Shown here: positions 22,546 to 33,800 of the stretch, in pieces
How the letters are laid out: each line of letters starts with the position of its first letter
Numbering within the stretch: the first letter of the stretch is position 1
Origin: Xanthostigma xanthostigma
Taxonomy: Eukaryota; Arthropoda; Insecta; Raphidioptera; Raphidiidae
DNA: 64,000 nucleotides
Assembly (NCBI GenBank): GCA_963575645.1
Contig: OY754471.1
Location: forward strand, 48,920,820-48,984,819
Reading direction: 5' to 3'
Program-made: the position numbers and the translations under genes
The notes under the pieces: model-generated
What the model was told of the DNA's origin: nothing
The model's input: only the letters and a program-made list of their open reading frames with translations
Databases searched by the model: none

Positions 22546-22933
22546 ATTTTATTCAACTAGCACGAGTAATATGTAATCGGGGCCCTGATAAAAGAGGGAA
22601 AAATAATAAATCACTTCATTGATTGACGTACACACCGCCCTCGATGCACACAAGATGGACCTGACTTTCACTGAATTGCGATGGTGTTTTCATATATACA
22701 ATACCGCCTACCACGTTCCTATTGGTCCAGAAGCTGTGCAGTTTTTTTTCATTATTTAACGGCTTGGTCTTGCTACTGCGTTCCTATTGGTTCAGAAAAT
22801 TCATTATCTCACAGTACGGCTCATTATTAGCACTCTACGCGTCAACATGAAGTAATTTATTATTTCTCCCGAATTTAGCAGGGCCCCGAAATTACATATT
22901 ACTCACGCATGTTGAATAAAGTAATAAAACAAA
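22541..22933. mobile_element. MITE with ~80-bp terminal inverted repeats
   Basis: The left end (TTATTCAACTAGCACGAGTA, ATATGTAATCGGGGCCCTG) matches the complement of the right end (CAGGGCCCCGAAATTACATA, TTACTCACGCATGTTGAATAA) with few differences, extending inward through AATAATAAAT(C/T)ACTTCAT. The 240-bp centre has no ORF. The exact target duplication is unclear. Confidence 0.75.
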
Positions 22934-23376
22934 GAGATCCGTCGCTATTTAACAACACAATTATAGATACTGTACATTATAGACGCTCGACAACATTAGT
23001 AATATATAATCATTGAATAGTAAGCGTTATTGCATGTCGTTTATCTGATCACATTGGCCTTAATATACTTTTGTTTTTGGAAAACTGCCGACGAAAGAAA
23101 ATGACTCGCGCGCTGTTTTTAAAAGTTCAAGAGCTCTTAAAACTGCTCCGTGCTGGGCTTTTAAGGCGAGAAATCGATCCGAACACTAAAACAGTGTCGC
23201 TTTTCTTTGCATGCATTCCTCTCGTTTTCTTCACGTCAACTTTCTATAGACTATGCAAACGGAGCGGTATGCAAATGAACACACATAATATATTATTATA
23301 CACTATAATATGTACTGACTTTATTGCTCAAACGTTCTTGAGGCAGTGACGGCGCACTCGGGACCTCAATAAACAT

Positions 23377-23761
23377 TAGAGCTGTAAAAGTAACGAGAAA
23401 TTGTGTACCCGTATGTATTCGTTACTTAAAGAACCAGTACCCGTTACTTTCGTATCGTTACGTTACTCGGTACTTTTCATACGACATACAATAGTGTACA
23501 GCATCAAGCAATAAGCATGTAGCTTCGCTGCCTTCGCATCAAAGCGCGTCGCATACGTGATACGACATGAGTCATGACTTCGTACTTTATGAATAGTTAT
23601 AAGTATAACACATTGTGTTTGTATAACCGTATCAAACGAGTCGAACTGACACGGATACGAAACATGCGAGTAACGAAATGAATTTGTAAGTAACGATTCG
23701 TTACAGTCAGACGATGTACCCGTTACTCAGTAACGAATACATACGGTTTGTTACAGCTCTA
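23377..23761. mobile_element. hAT-type MITE with perfect 8-bp target duplication
   Basis: The termini TAGAGCTGTAA and TTACAGCTCTA are inverted. ATAAACAT flanks both sides (23369-23376 and 23762-23769). Inside, CGTTACT/AGTAACG motifs recur in both orientations (about ten occurrences), a subterminal-repeat pattern. 385 bp, no transposase. Confidence 0.9.
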
Positions 23762-24010
23762 ATAAACATAACAAACTAGGCTATTTTTTAGTGAGGCGCG
23801 GTAGGTAAGAGTAACTGCGATCGACAGTGTAAGAAAAAAGCGCACCGTTTATGAAATGCAAGTTTAATGTTAGATTATACCACTCCTTAATTGATTGCAA
23901 AAAAACACAAACAAAATAATAAACCGCCCCTGGAAGAGAAAACCTTCCCGTAAGGCAGTTCAAGAAACTCGCTGGACTTTACAAAATAGACGACGAGAGA
24001 GGGTACGTAC

Positions 24011-24310
24011 AGTACGCGCCACGAATCTAAAAGGCTTGGAAGTTAGATGCGAATGCAGGCTTGCGCTTGTACAGTCTGTTGAAAAACTACAAACTCGCAA
24101 GTCAACAAAACTCAAATAGCAATAATAACTTGACAATAGCGTACTCGACTGTACTTTAAAGCAGGAAAGCGACAAGTGACAAAGGCAACGAGCGATCACG
24201 GCCAATCACCGCCGAGCGCACGTTCCGTGCAGGTAGCTGGGAGGTGGTGGGTGCCTTTGCGACGCTGTTTGTGACTAGCTTCAGAACCTTTTAGATCCGT
24301 GGCGCGTACT
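24011..24310. mobile_element. DNA element with AGTACGCGCCACG terminal repeats
   Basis: The left end AGTACGCGCCACGAATCTAA (continuing AAGGCTTGGAAGTTAG) is inverted at the right end (CTAGCTTCAGAACC, TTTTAGATCCGTGGCGCGTA, CT), giving ~33-bp imperfect terminal repeats. A second copy lies at 17068-17335 in the opposite orientation. No ORF. The target duplication is not clear. Confidence 0.75.
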
Positions 24311-25822
24311 ATAAGTCGGTGAATAAGAGAAAATTTCATATTTCCGAATCGAATTTCCCGCAGTAAAATTTTTGAGACAGAAACACAACATACGGAGTTG
24401 GTTGGTGCTGTCCGGGGGTGCGATATTATCATATTGAAAAGACGCTCGTGTTTGGTCACAATTCATTGTATATGTAAAATAGGTCGCGGACACAGAAGGC
24501 CGCGGCACCGATAATACACGCAACTCCGGCTTCCGGTCCGGTCCACTGCCAGGTCATAATATGTGCACAATACACCTATACATTGCTTAAGATCACTATA
24601 TAGGGGGGGGCACGTTTGCTGGACAAGTAGGTCAGGCGGTCGTTCTCATTCAAAACACTTTCTGAAAATAAATCGTTTTTCTCCACCTAGTATGCAGTCA
24701 CCCCCGACGTTCAGAGATTTGGAGCAATACAAATTTTACACATTCCGATTTGAAAAATTCTTTTACTGTTTAAAAAAGCTACTTTGTCTCTTTCCTTGAT
24801 ATGGTTACATATTATTACTATACGTCAAAGGGGGGGGGGATAATCAGCGAGCGAAAATTCGAGGATCTCTCTAAATTATAAGAAATACAGTAAAGTGCGA
24901 TAATATATTGTTGATCTTGATTGCTTCACTGCCAAACCAAAATCAAACCTATTATATAACGGTGGGTAAATACCAGACAGAAAAAATGTCTCCTGTATTT
25001 TTCAATTTCGATGGTTCATTATAAAATGTGTAAGTTAGGTTTATGCAGTCGTAATAGACTTGTGATCGGGCGTTTATGCAAGACAGCTAAATTATTTTTG
25101 CACGGGACTCACTAGTAATTAATTAGTCACATACTATAAAATGTAAATTATAAATGAAATCGATAAAATAAGTAATTATTTAGATAATATAATGAAATAA
25201 TTCTATTGTAATTAGCTGTAATAAAAGTTGAATTTTTAATTGAAAATAATTAAAAATACATTATGAAAAAGGTGAAATGAAAACACATCTACGAAATATT
25301 GAGTACAAAATATACTGTCTTTATATACAAGGGGTTAATTTTCCCGAGAAAAAAATGTCCTCAGTCTCAACAATGAAAATTTGCCTCTGGCTTTTTCGGC
25401 TCTAAAATGTGTTATTATACCTACAGCTGGTTCTTAAGAAAATAAATGAATTTGCGTTTTTATTTCAAATTGGCGTTCAGTTGAACAATTCATAATAACT
25501 TCTTGATATTATACAATTAAAACTAAAAAGTTTCAGGTTAATTTGATTACCAATCATAAGGCGAAATTATCTTTCAACTCGTTATGCTGGTAATGTTCTT
25601 TGAACTTTCTGAAATATTTACAATATAAATAATATTATAATTTGTGCTCTTACCCGTGAAAAAATAACCGCCAGGTGTTCAAACACTTTATTTGTTAACA
25701 TAATTCAACTCAAACATCCAGTTTTGTAGCTATGACAACCTGTTAAGAATCGCGTTGTCCAAAAAAAATCTATTACGCACTTTTTTTATAACAAAACAAA
25801 TAAAAAAAAAACTTGAAAACTA

Positions 25823-26080
25823 TTAATTTATATAAATAGACGACAACTGTATAATGTATAAGTCTTTCGGTTTTATCAAACTATTTAAGTTCGAAGGACT
25901 ACTTGCTTCTGGTGTCACATGTGGTGAAATGCACACGAATTTATTAAAAAGCGTTGAGCAGTCATTGTTGCTATGACAACAATGCAATAAATCAACTAAC
26001 TGATACAATTCGTTTCGTGTTTCACTCATTCCGAAGAAAGCTCGTATTATATCTATCTCCTTCTCGCCGAATATTGGACA
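25823..26080 (-). CDS. Unrecognised ORF, possible exon (doubtful)
   Basis: The minus-strand frame is open from 26080 and has an ATG at 26029 (MSETRNELYQLVDLL), ending at 25823 after ~68 codons. The codons upstream of that ATG (CPIFGEKEIDIIRAFFG) also read protein-like. There are several Cys residues in the first half and no recognised domain. No acceptor AG is visible at the open end, where a TAA sits directly upstream, so it may be a decayed exon. It could belong with the ORF at 26540-26755. Confidence 0.25.
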   Translation of the reverse strand, partial: CPIFGEKEIDIIRAFFGMSETRNELYQLVDLLHCCHSNNDCSTLFNKFVCISPHVTPEASSPSNLNSLIKPKDLYIIQLSSIYIN

Positions 26081-26539
26081 TTATTAGTTAACCATTTACT
26101 GAACGTACTAGAATATTTAACACTTATTCCCATATAAATCAAGTTTCTTAAATGAAACATTTTTATACAATTAACAAATACACTAATAAAATTATTTAAC
26201 GCTCTTCTCAATGTCTACTCTACAAGTAGTTTTTTTAGGTTACAAACGCGCGCATAAAAAGTTTGGTGCGACTGGTGGCTAATGTGTGAACTGCAGCAGT
26301 GTTGCCGACTTAACGGATTTTCCACTACATCTGCCGAATTGGTATTTAGAAATCGTCGTTTATTGAGTTATATCAAATCATAATGAAATACTTCTAATTT
26401 ATTGGTATAGCTACTACGTAACATCTTACTGTGCTGTTAAAATTGTGATTAAAATTAGCAATTTTAAAATATGCAATCAACAATCTGAAGCGGCCTCAAA
26501 AGTTCTAATAAATGTTACAACTTACAATTATCCACAGAT

Positions 26540-26755
26540 TTAAGCAGAACTCATACATCCTGCTATAATATTGTATTCGACTGTCTGATGTGGGCATCCG
26601 AAGTTCAAAACACCATTTTGGTTGAATAAGTCTATACCGCAGGCATTCAATCCAAACCCGGATTGAATATCCGAGTCGGAATCATTAACGCACTGCGTTC
26701 GACTAAATGCTCCGATAAAAAATCCGCACCAATTGTCTGAAGGTGTCCATGACAT
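26540..26755 (-). CDS. Unrecognised Cys-containing 71-codon ORF (doubtful)
   Basis: The minus-strand ATG at 26755 (MSWTPSDNWCGFFIG), with an in-frame stop just upstream, gives 71 codons. It has five Cys and an even spread of residues, and little of the Lys/Asn/Ile/Phe bias that chance frames show in this AT-rich sequence. A possible donor GTATGAG lies near its end. No signal peptide and no known family recognised. Either a lineage-specific gene fragment or chance. Confidence 0.25.
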   Translation of the reverse strand: MSWTPSDNWCGFFIGAFSRTQCVNDSDSDIQSGFGLNACGIDLFNQNGVLNFGCPHQTVEYNIIAGCMSSA

Positions 26756-27522
26756 TCTTTATGGTGCTCATAACTCAAACAGCCCGTTTGTTATCGTCAG
26801 TCCTTAAGTGATTACGTAAGAAATCTGAAATATGTGAACGATTTTTGAAATAACGTATTATTGTAGTTCGTTAAAAAAGTATTTCAAATATTTGCGCCTT
26901 TGCCAAAATATTGGTACATACATTAGAGTAAAGGTTAATCTCTCTTGTGTGTTAACTGGAAATCTCATAAGTGTGTCTTGAATCGTTATTTGCCTGCTAA
27001 TTAGAACAGTTCACTGAAAGAGTTTGCCAATACCTAACTGATAATAAACATGGTGACCGCGATAATAAAAAAATGTATCCGAATGAGATAGTAAATCATC
27101 TCGTTAACGATAAAATTAATGTTCCTCAATATTCGTCATGTGCTTAATAGGTGTCCCAAGAATAAGAAATTGTATATTGATGTTGCATTATTTATATAAT
27201 TTACATACGTCCTATTAATATTTCATAATTTCCTAACCTTGTCTGTTAGACGTCTGACTACAATTTTGAAACTGCCGTTAGTTCCACCTGGCAGTTTGCG
27301 GTAAAATAAAAAAAATCATTTAGAGGCGTATTAAATTCAAAAGCTGGAAACACTGGAAAACTGTCACACACTTGGCCGTCATTTGTCGATAATACAGAAC
27401 TCGATATAAATTAGTGAATAATTCTGAAGTTTTGTTCTGTTTGACGTGTAGTTTTTATTGAAAACAAATTTAATTTTAGAAAAATTTAAAAGCAGCCATT
27501 ATTTTATGACATATTTTTTAAA

Positions 27523-29331
27523 ATGAATTATAATGCAAACGCTGGCGCTCGTCCTAGTAAGTATAACAGTCAATTTAATAATAAACATAAAATGGCACAC
27601 GCATCAATATTTAGTCATGACGATCTTTTTCAGCCTCCGTTCGTAAACCAAAGCGCGTAAGTGATATCAATGCGATGGGCAGCCCTGCACCACCTCCAAT
27701 GCAGTCACCATATAATCCGTACGTACCCGGCATGAACACACCGAATCCTCCGACTCAACACGGATATGGTAATTTGTTGGTTATGTTAAATAGTTACTTC
27801 AATGCAAAATATGTTTCAAATAAGAAAGGAGCTCCTTAGTGAAAATTGAGTAAAGTGCCGATCTTTAATCGTATCGTTCTCTAGATTTTAAACGATTTTA
27901 ACAGTTTGTTATAAAGTCATTCAATGTACGTCTGTCTGATGTTGACAAAACATTTCAAAGTGTAAGTCAAATTTTTCAATTGCAAACAAAATGTGCATTG
28001 AATTCGTGTCAAGTTTATATTTGTGGAAATTGATATTCATAATAATTTAATTATAGCAGAATATCAACCTCAATATGGCGTTCCGCCACCAATGTATCCG
28101 GGTATGCAACCAAACATGCAACCTATGGGAGGACCCCAAGCAAGTTTTAATATGCTCTCTCAACCGATTGTACAAAATTTGGCTATGGAATATGGTGAAC
28201 AAGTAAGTAAAGAAAATTTTTAACAGAAAATGGCTTAATGAACAAATTACCTGTGTCATCAATTTTATCGTTGAATGTCTCAGATTGAGAATGTAGCAAA
28301 TGCGATCAGAATAACTGTATAAAAATAGTTTTTCAGTGAACAAAAATGACTGTAAACTGTTGTTTCATGTATAATTATTATTGTTTCAGCTTGCAAGTAC
28401 TGGTCGAACAGTCGTCAAACAGAATATTGAAAAGTTTGTGCCAGTTTCGAGTTTAAAATATTATTTTGCTGTCGACACGAAATATGTTGTTTCAAAACTT
28501 GGACTATTGCTCTTCCCATTCACACATAAGGTAACCGATTAAAATACGCGCGACAAGTTTATTTGTTTAATTGATCGTGTTTCTTTATTAAAATCGAATT
28601 ATACAACGACGTTATGCACTTACGAACAATTCCGTAACCCCGCCGATGTTTAAAATTTAACATCTTTTCAGGATTGGTCTATAAAATACGAACAAGATAG
28701 CCCAGTACAGCCGCGCTATGAAATTAATGCTCCCGATTTGTATATACCGACGATGGCTTACGTTACTTACGTTGTGATTGCCGGGTTGGTGTTAGGTGAG
28801 TCGTTTATTAGTATTGCACGTCGGCCGCGTTTGAGTCTCTTAGATTTATGTTTAATCGTCGTACTGCGTTGTTATTTTTTTGCAGGAATGTACGAAAAAT
28901 TCACTCCGGAACAAATCGGCATATATTCGTCATCGGCCTTGGCTTGGACCGTCGTCGAAATAGCCATATATTGGATAACACTCTATGTGACGAACATCGA
29001 TACGACATTAAAGACGTTAGACTTGCTCGCTTACAGCGGCTACAAGTATGTGGGCATAATAGCGGCCGTTCTAGTTAGTTTAGTGTTTGCCAAAACCGGT
29101 TATTATATTGGTCTAATATATTGTAATTTATCGTTAGCGTTCTTTTTAGTAAGGTCTTTAAAAAGCCAGGTGCTGCCCGAGAGTCAAACGCATCACAGTC
29201 ACTATGGCGTGTCTGGCGGCGGATCTAAGCGTAGATTGTATTTCTTATTGTTCGTCGCAATTACACAGCCCTTACTGAGCTGGTGGCTGTCGTTGAGTCT
29301 CGTTAACGCGGCTCCCGTTCCGACTTTATAA
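27523..29331 (+). CDS. YIF1: YIF1 family, ER-Golgi membrane trafficking protein
   Basis: Six exons (27523-27556, 27634-27768, 28060-28202, 28390-28530, 28672-28795, 28886-29331) join in frame to 340 residues, close to the family length of ~300-320. The N-terminal ~100 residues are Pro/Met/Tyr/Gln-rich and cytosolic (for example [22 protein letters not shown]). The conserved block follows ([68 protein letters not shown]). Then come about five membrane segments from residue ~180, ending [18 protein letters not shown]. Known: YIF1 binds YIP1 and Rab GTPases and acts in ER-to-Golgi transport. Family assignment is firm; whether it is nearer YIF1A or YIF1B is not meaningful here. The start could shift by one base in my count. 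Confidence 0.93.
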
Positions 29332-30453
29332 TCTTCAAACTCCTAGAGCTTTGGTTGTAAAATATATATATATATGAATATTTTTTTTTTTTTTTGTTTA
29401 TTTATTGCGGAAACGACAAGTTTACTGAAAATTCGTTTACAGGTTATATATCACTTATGCAATAAACGAAATGTTTTCATATTGCAGTATCTCTGAGATT
29501 GAATAAATTGCCTACGTTTATGTTTTTATGTACTTCCTTAATTAACCTAAGTATAGTTCGTAGTGATTAAATATGTTATTATTTCGGAAAAATAACAGTG
29601 AAATGTATGTTAAAAAATTTGATATTTTTATTTGCTGTAATATAATGCATTGTAACTAAGGAAATTGATAAAGTATATCCTTTTAATTAATTTCGTTCAA
29701 TTATTTTTTCTTCTATTGCCTCAACTTATCAATGCGTACCTAAACCGCAGTTCGATAATCTGATAGTCTATTTTTTTGGTGACCGCTACTGATCACAATC
29801 TTTTAGATGCCTTGTCGACATATTGTCGGAGACAATGTAAAATATATTGTGATTTGTGACCGGCAGAGTCGCACTTGTAATGAATAAATTCATAGAACTT
29901 TTATAGAATGGATTATTTAGCCTGTAGTCAGGCAACTGATATTGACGAAGTGTTTTGCAGATATAACTCTACAGGCGAAAAAGTCAACACCTATTTGCTA
30001 CGTTTTTGTTTGATTATTATGTACCATCCCAACAAGAGCGTAACAAAAAATGTACTTCGTTGGTTTCTGTGTTTATTCTAGACGTAACCACAACAAATAA
30101 TCAGAAGAAGGCAATAACTCTTACGCGTAATTTATTTAAAGAAAAGAGTAGGAGTTACGAATTTATTGATTAAATGTCGACGGCGGGATTTTTCATGATT
30201 ACCCTTGTCTTATATTAAGGAGCATTCGTTATGCTAATTATGTGCGCTTATCAGATCGTCAATGAGTATATCGTGTTCATAGCAGTTGATTTGAAAACAT
30301 GTAGTGCATATTTATTAACGATTATTTCTTTTAAAACGGTGCAGTGCCCGAATAAAGTCGATCTTTTTGAACGTATAATCCTTAATTAAAATTAATTCGT
30401 CTAGCCATTCAACACTGAACAAAAAATAAACTCTAAAATAAGAATTATAAATT
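29332..30453 (+). other. Spacer between YIF1 and the small ORF/PACS
   Basis: It begins with the YIF1 3' UTR (poly(A) signals from 29461), then AT-rich sequence. No repeats, ORFs or RNA-like structures stand out. The PACS promoter may lie in its right half. Confidence 0.5.
29461..29507 (+). terminator. Poly(A) signals of YIF1
   Basis: AATAAA occurs at 29461-29466 and again at 29502-29507, 130-175 bases after the YIF1 stop codon. These are plausible cleavage signals for a short 3' UTR. Confidence 0.5.
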
Positions 30454-30600
30454 ATGCAAACGTCTGTGAGCGCCGCCCTTTACTCCCTGTTCCGCCGTTT
30501 ACGGTCCTTTGAACGCGAACTTTGTCAGTTGAAGACTGAAGTGAAAGAGCAAAACCGGCAAAACGAACGACTGTACCGAGAATCGTATATGACTTGTTAG
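30454..30600 (+). CDS. 48-residue ORF upstream of PACS, probable coiled-coil microprotein or uORF
   Basis: ATG at 30454, TAG at 30598-30600. It opens MQTSVSAALYSLFRRLRSFE, continues with Lys/Glu/Gln/Arg-rich heptad-like sequence (LCQLKTEVKEQNRQNERL) and ends RESYMTC. The codons are GC-rich (GCC, CTG, CGC) like the real exons nearby and unlike the surrounding AT-rich DNA. The 3' two thirds could form an amphipathic helix. It ends 226 bases before the PACS ATG on the same strand, so it is either a uORF in the PACS leader or a separate small gene. Family not recognised. Confidence 0.45.
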   Translation: MQTSVSAALYSLFRRLRSFERELCQLKTEVKEQNRQNERLYRESYMTC

Positions 30601-30826
30601 CACACAAATATGGCGCAACCCCATGAAAAAGTTTATGCGTCAAACAAAGAGATACGTTGTTAAAATGTGTTTTAATATCGCAGTGGTGTGTTTGAGAACT
30701 CTAATTTTTATATTTAAAGGTCTTGTTCAATGTGAATGTGTATAATAGAATGTCTGTGGCAAAGTGATATTTGTTCAAAGTGAAATTTTGTTATTAGTAT
30801 GACATTGTGACATAAATGTCTAAAAA

Positions 30827-33800
30827 ATGAGTAGGGCAGGGTCATATTCGGGTGTATCGCCCTACGGGGCAACTGGCACTTCAAAACCAGTGCCCATGAA
30901 ATTATTTGCTACCTGGGAAGTTGATAGGACGCCATCAAATTGTATTCCTAGGTACATTTGAAAAATAATTTTAATATTGTTTACGTAAATTTGACCCCGG
31001 CATGACGCATTACCGGCCATTGACATTAATAATAAGTCAATATTAATGTACGTTTCTGTTTTTAGATTTCTGATAATGAATTATTAATTTCTAATTTACG
31101 GAATTAGTATTGTAGTTTGTCCGCACTCAATAATATCGTTAATGTATACTGAATGCGACAATTTGACGTATGACCTGTCAAACCAATTGGTCATTGTTTT
31201 ATTCATTATCGTTTTTTATTGTCTTTATGGAATATCGTATTTGCATCAATTTTTATCGTAATTTTAACGTTTTTTTTGTGCTATTTATAGATCACCAGTT
31301 GCATATTATCTGTTTTTTTTGTTTGATAAATTATACATATTAATTAAACCTTGCTTTACTCTAACGCTACCCATTAGTAATCCGATCACAAAAAAGTAAT
31401 TGCATATGTAGTACTACATTTCAATAAACGAACAATGGCAAAATGATTCATCTTAAAAATAAACATTCTTAAACAATGAATTCAATACCATAGCTAAAGA
31501 GTTAATTAGAATGAATATTAATAAAATCAAGTATTTTTTTTATTTTAAGCTGTTTTGAGAAGTCTAAATTTTTATCTACAGTAGATAAGTTCACAGATCT
31601 TCACTATTTATGCTGTTTTTAACAAAATAGAAATTCGAAAATACAGTTTGGTTGAAAAATCATACATGTTGATATGTGGTAATTTTCCTAAATTCTTGAT
31701 ATCGCACAGAGAAATATCTCTGATATCGCATAACAGAACCAGTTACCAGTCAAAAGTTGGACAAAGTATTGCGAGTTAATTTACTTACTTTAACATTCTG
31801 TAACTCTGTTTACGATCTACATTAGATGTATACCTACATATTTTTTGACAAAATAATAAATAGATTTGTAGCCAAGAATTCCATTATAAGTTCATGGTAG
31901 TATCTGTGCTGTAATTTTATGTAACTACCTAGTTATTTTAAGGCACTAGCGGGTCTAGGAGACAGGCCATTAAACGGTCCTCTAATACATATTATGCTGT
32001 TTCGTTTTTGAATTAAAAAAAAATTCTCTCTTTTAAAATACATTCATTTCCAATGTACTAAACAAATAAGAATGGTAGATAAAGGATGTTTTCAGAGATA
32101 TTTTTTTTAAAATATAACAAAATACTGGAACTTTGCCAAAGAAATATGTTACTCTAATGTTTAAGTAGGAAAAAACTTGTACGCCAGAGAAAATCAGCAT
32201 TTGCCGCAATAAATTTGTATTCCCTTTACTAGATTTTACCCGTTGCGTCGATCTTTCGCTAATATCTGTTTTAATAGAAACCCTATCGTTAACCTGAGTG
32301 TTTCTGGATAAAAACTAAAAAGTAACGAAAGTCGTGGCACCAATAATTGATATATGTATTTCTAAGTTTTATTTAAATCTGTCCTGCGAGTTATTGCAGA
32401 AACAATTGATTTTATTTTTCTGTGAACAGATTGTGCTCACTGACACTCAGTCATCTAGTCGTATTGAAGCCTTTAGGCTCTGATCTCGCGTCCATATCGA
32501 TCGCAGTAAAAATGCAGTCTAGTAAACGCACTCTCCGCTCCAATGAACTAATGCTTCCTACCAACGGACTTCTCGACACAGGTCTAGAAATGACCTTTAG
32601 CTTACAGTATCCTCATTTTTTGAAACGTGATGGCAACAGACTTCAAGTTTTGCTTCAGAGACGCAAACGTTACAAAAATCGAACGATGCTCGGTTTCAAA
32701 ACACTTGCCGAGGGCATCATAAGAATGGATCAGGTATTTATCGTTTAAAATAAATCGACATTCGTAATCCTATCGAAAATTTCTATTCTACCATAGATAA
32801 ACGTATTATACTTAGGAAGATAAGTATCCTAGTTAACCAAAATGAGACCACTTATGATGCTCGCCGCTAGGTGGCCACCTATTGACGAGCATCATAAGCT
32901 AAATTTTTTTAATCTGCGAGTGTAGAATATGTAGAGTTTCCGTAGTTAATTGTGCTGATAATGGTTCGGCCGTCTGGTGACTAGCATCATAACTACATAT
33001 GTTTTCCGTAGTGAATTGTGCAGGCAATTTGTTCCTCTAGTGACTAGCATCATAATTACATTTGTTCTTCAAAGATCCTCTTACGTCATTCGACTGTATT
33101 GTACAATATCCCGCGGTGACATTATTATTGGGCTTTTAAATATTTTTCTTTTGACGTAAGTAAATGAATAACTTTAATTAAAATTTTATTTTTAAACAAA
33201 GTTTTGATGTTGAGTCAAAAAAATCCGAACAAAAATATAAATTCAAGAAATAAGATTATGTATTTCATTTTAAATTATTTTTATTATCTTAATTAATTAG
33301 ATGCTTATACCGACACTGTACTTCTCCCATAATAAAATAATTGACATGATCTTCGATGCTACAAAATAATATGTCATTCACAATTGTAGAGTAGAATACA
33401 TAACCAAAGTGGACGAAAAATGCACCCTGTATTACATGTTATAAATTTGTTAAAATCCGTAGGTGAAAAAATATATGATTAATTATTTAACGGCCTGACA
33501 GTTGAATTTTTTTTTAAAGATTTTTCAGAGATGATATTTTTTTTTGGTATCTACAGTCAAGAAATATAATAAAGAGAATGTTCGACTATTTTTTTTTAAA
33601 TTCGTATTCATGGTTTCAAAATATAAACAGCCTTATGTATGATTTGAAAAAATTCTGTCGGTACGTTTATAAATTGTGTCAAAAAATTATTTCTTATTTC
33701 ATTTCCGAGAATTTTTCAATAATGGCTTGTGTTAGTAATTCGTGCAGTTACGTTAACTGTAAAAATTGTAGACGAAATTCACCGGGATTAAGTTTTTACA

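Larger units (their letters stand above)
21152..27522. other. Intergenic region between the ankyrin gene and YIF1
   Basis: The two flanking genes diverge, so both promoters should lie here. I see no convincing TATA box at either end. The region holds a palindromic foldback (22425), an overlapping MITE (22541), a hAT MITE (23377), a GCGCCACG-ended element (24011), G-runs near 24605 and 24832, and two weak minus-strand ORFs (25823, 26540). A stretch at 21300-21480 is repeat-like in style but unassigned. Confidence 0.6.

Noticed and set aside
23071..23349. 92-codon ORF between MITEs
   Set aside because: It opens with TTG, the composition shifts midway, and there is no domain; treated as chance.
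33578..33721. N-terminal extension of the THAP-like ORF
   Set aside because: Tyr/Phe/Lys-rich AT-type sequence ahead of a natural ATG whose product begins like a THAP domain.
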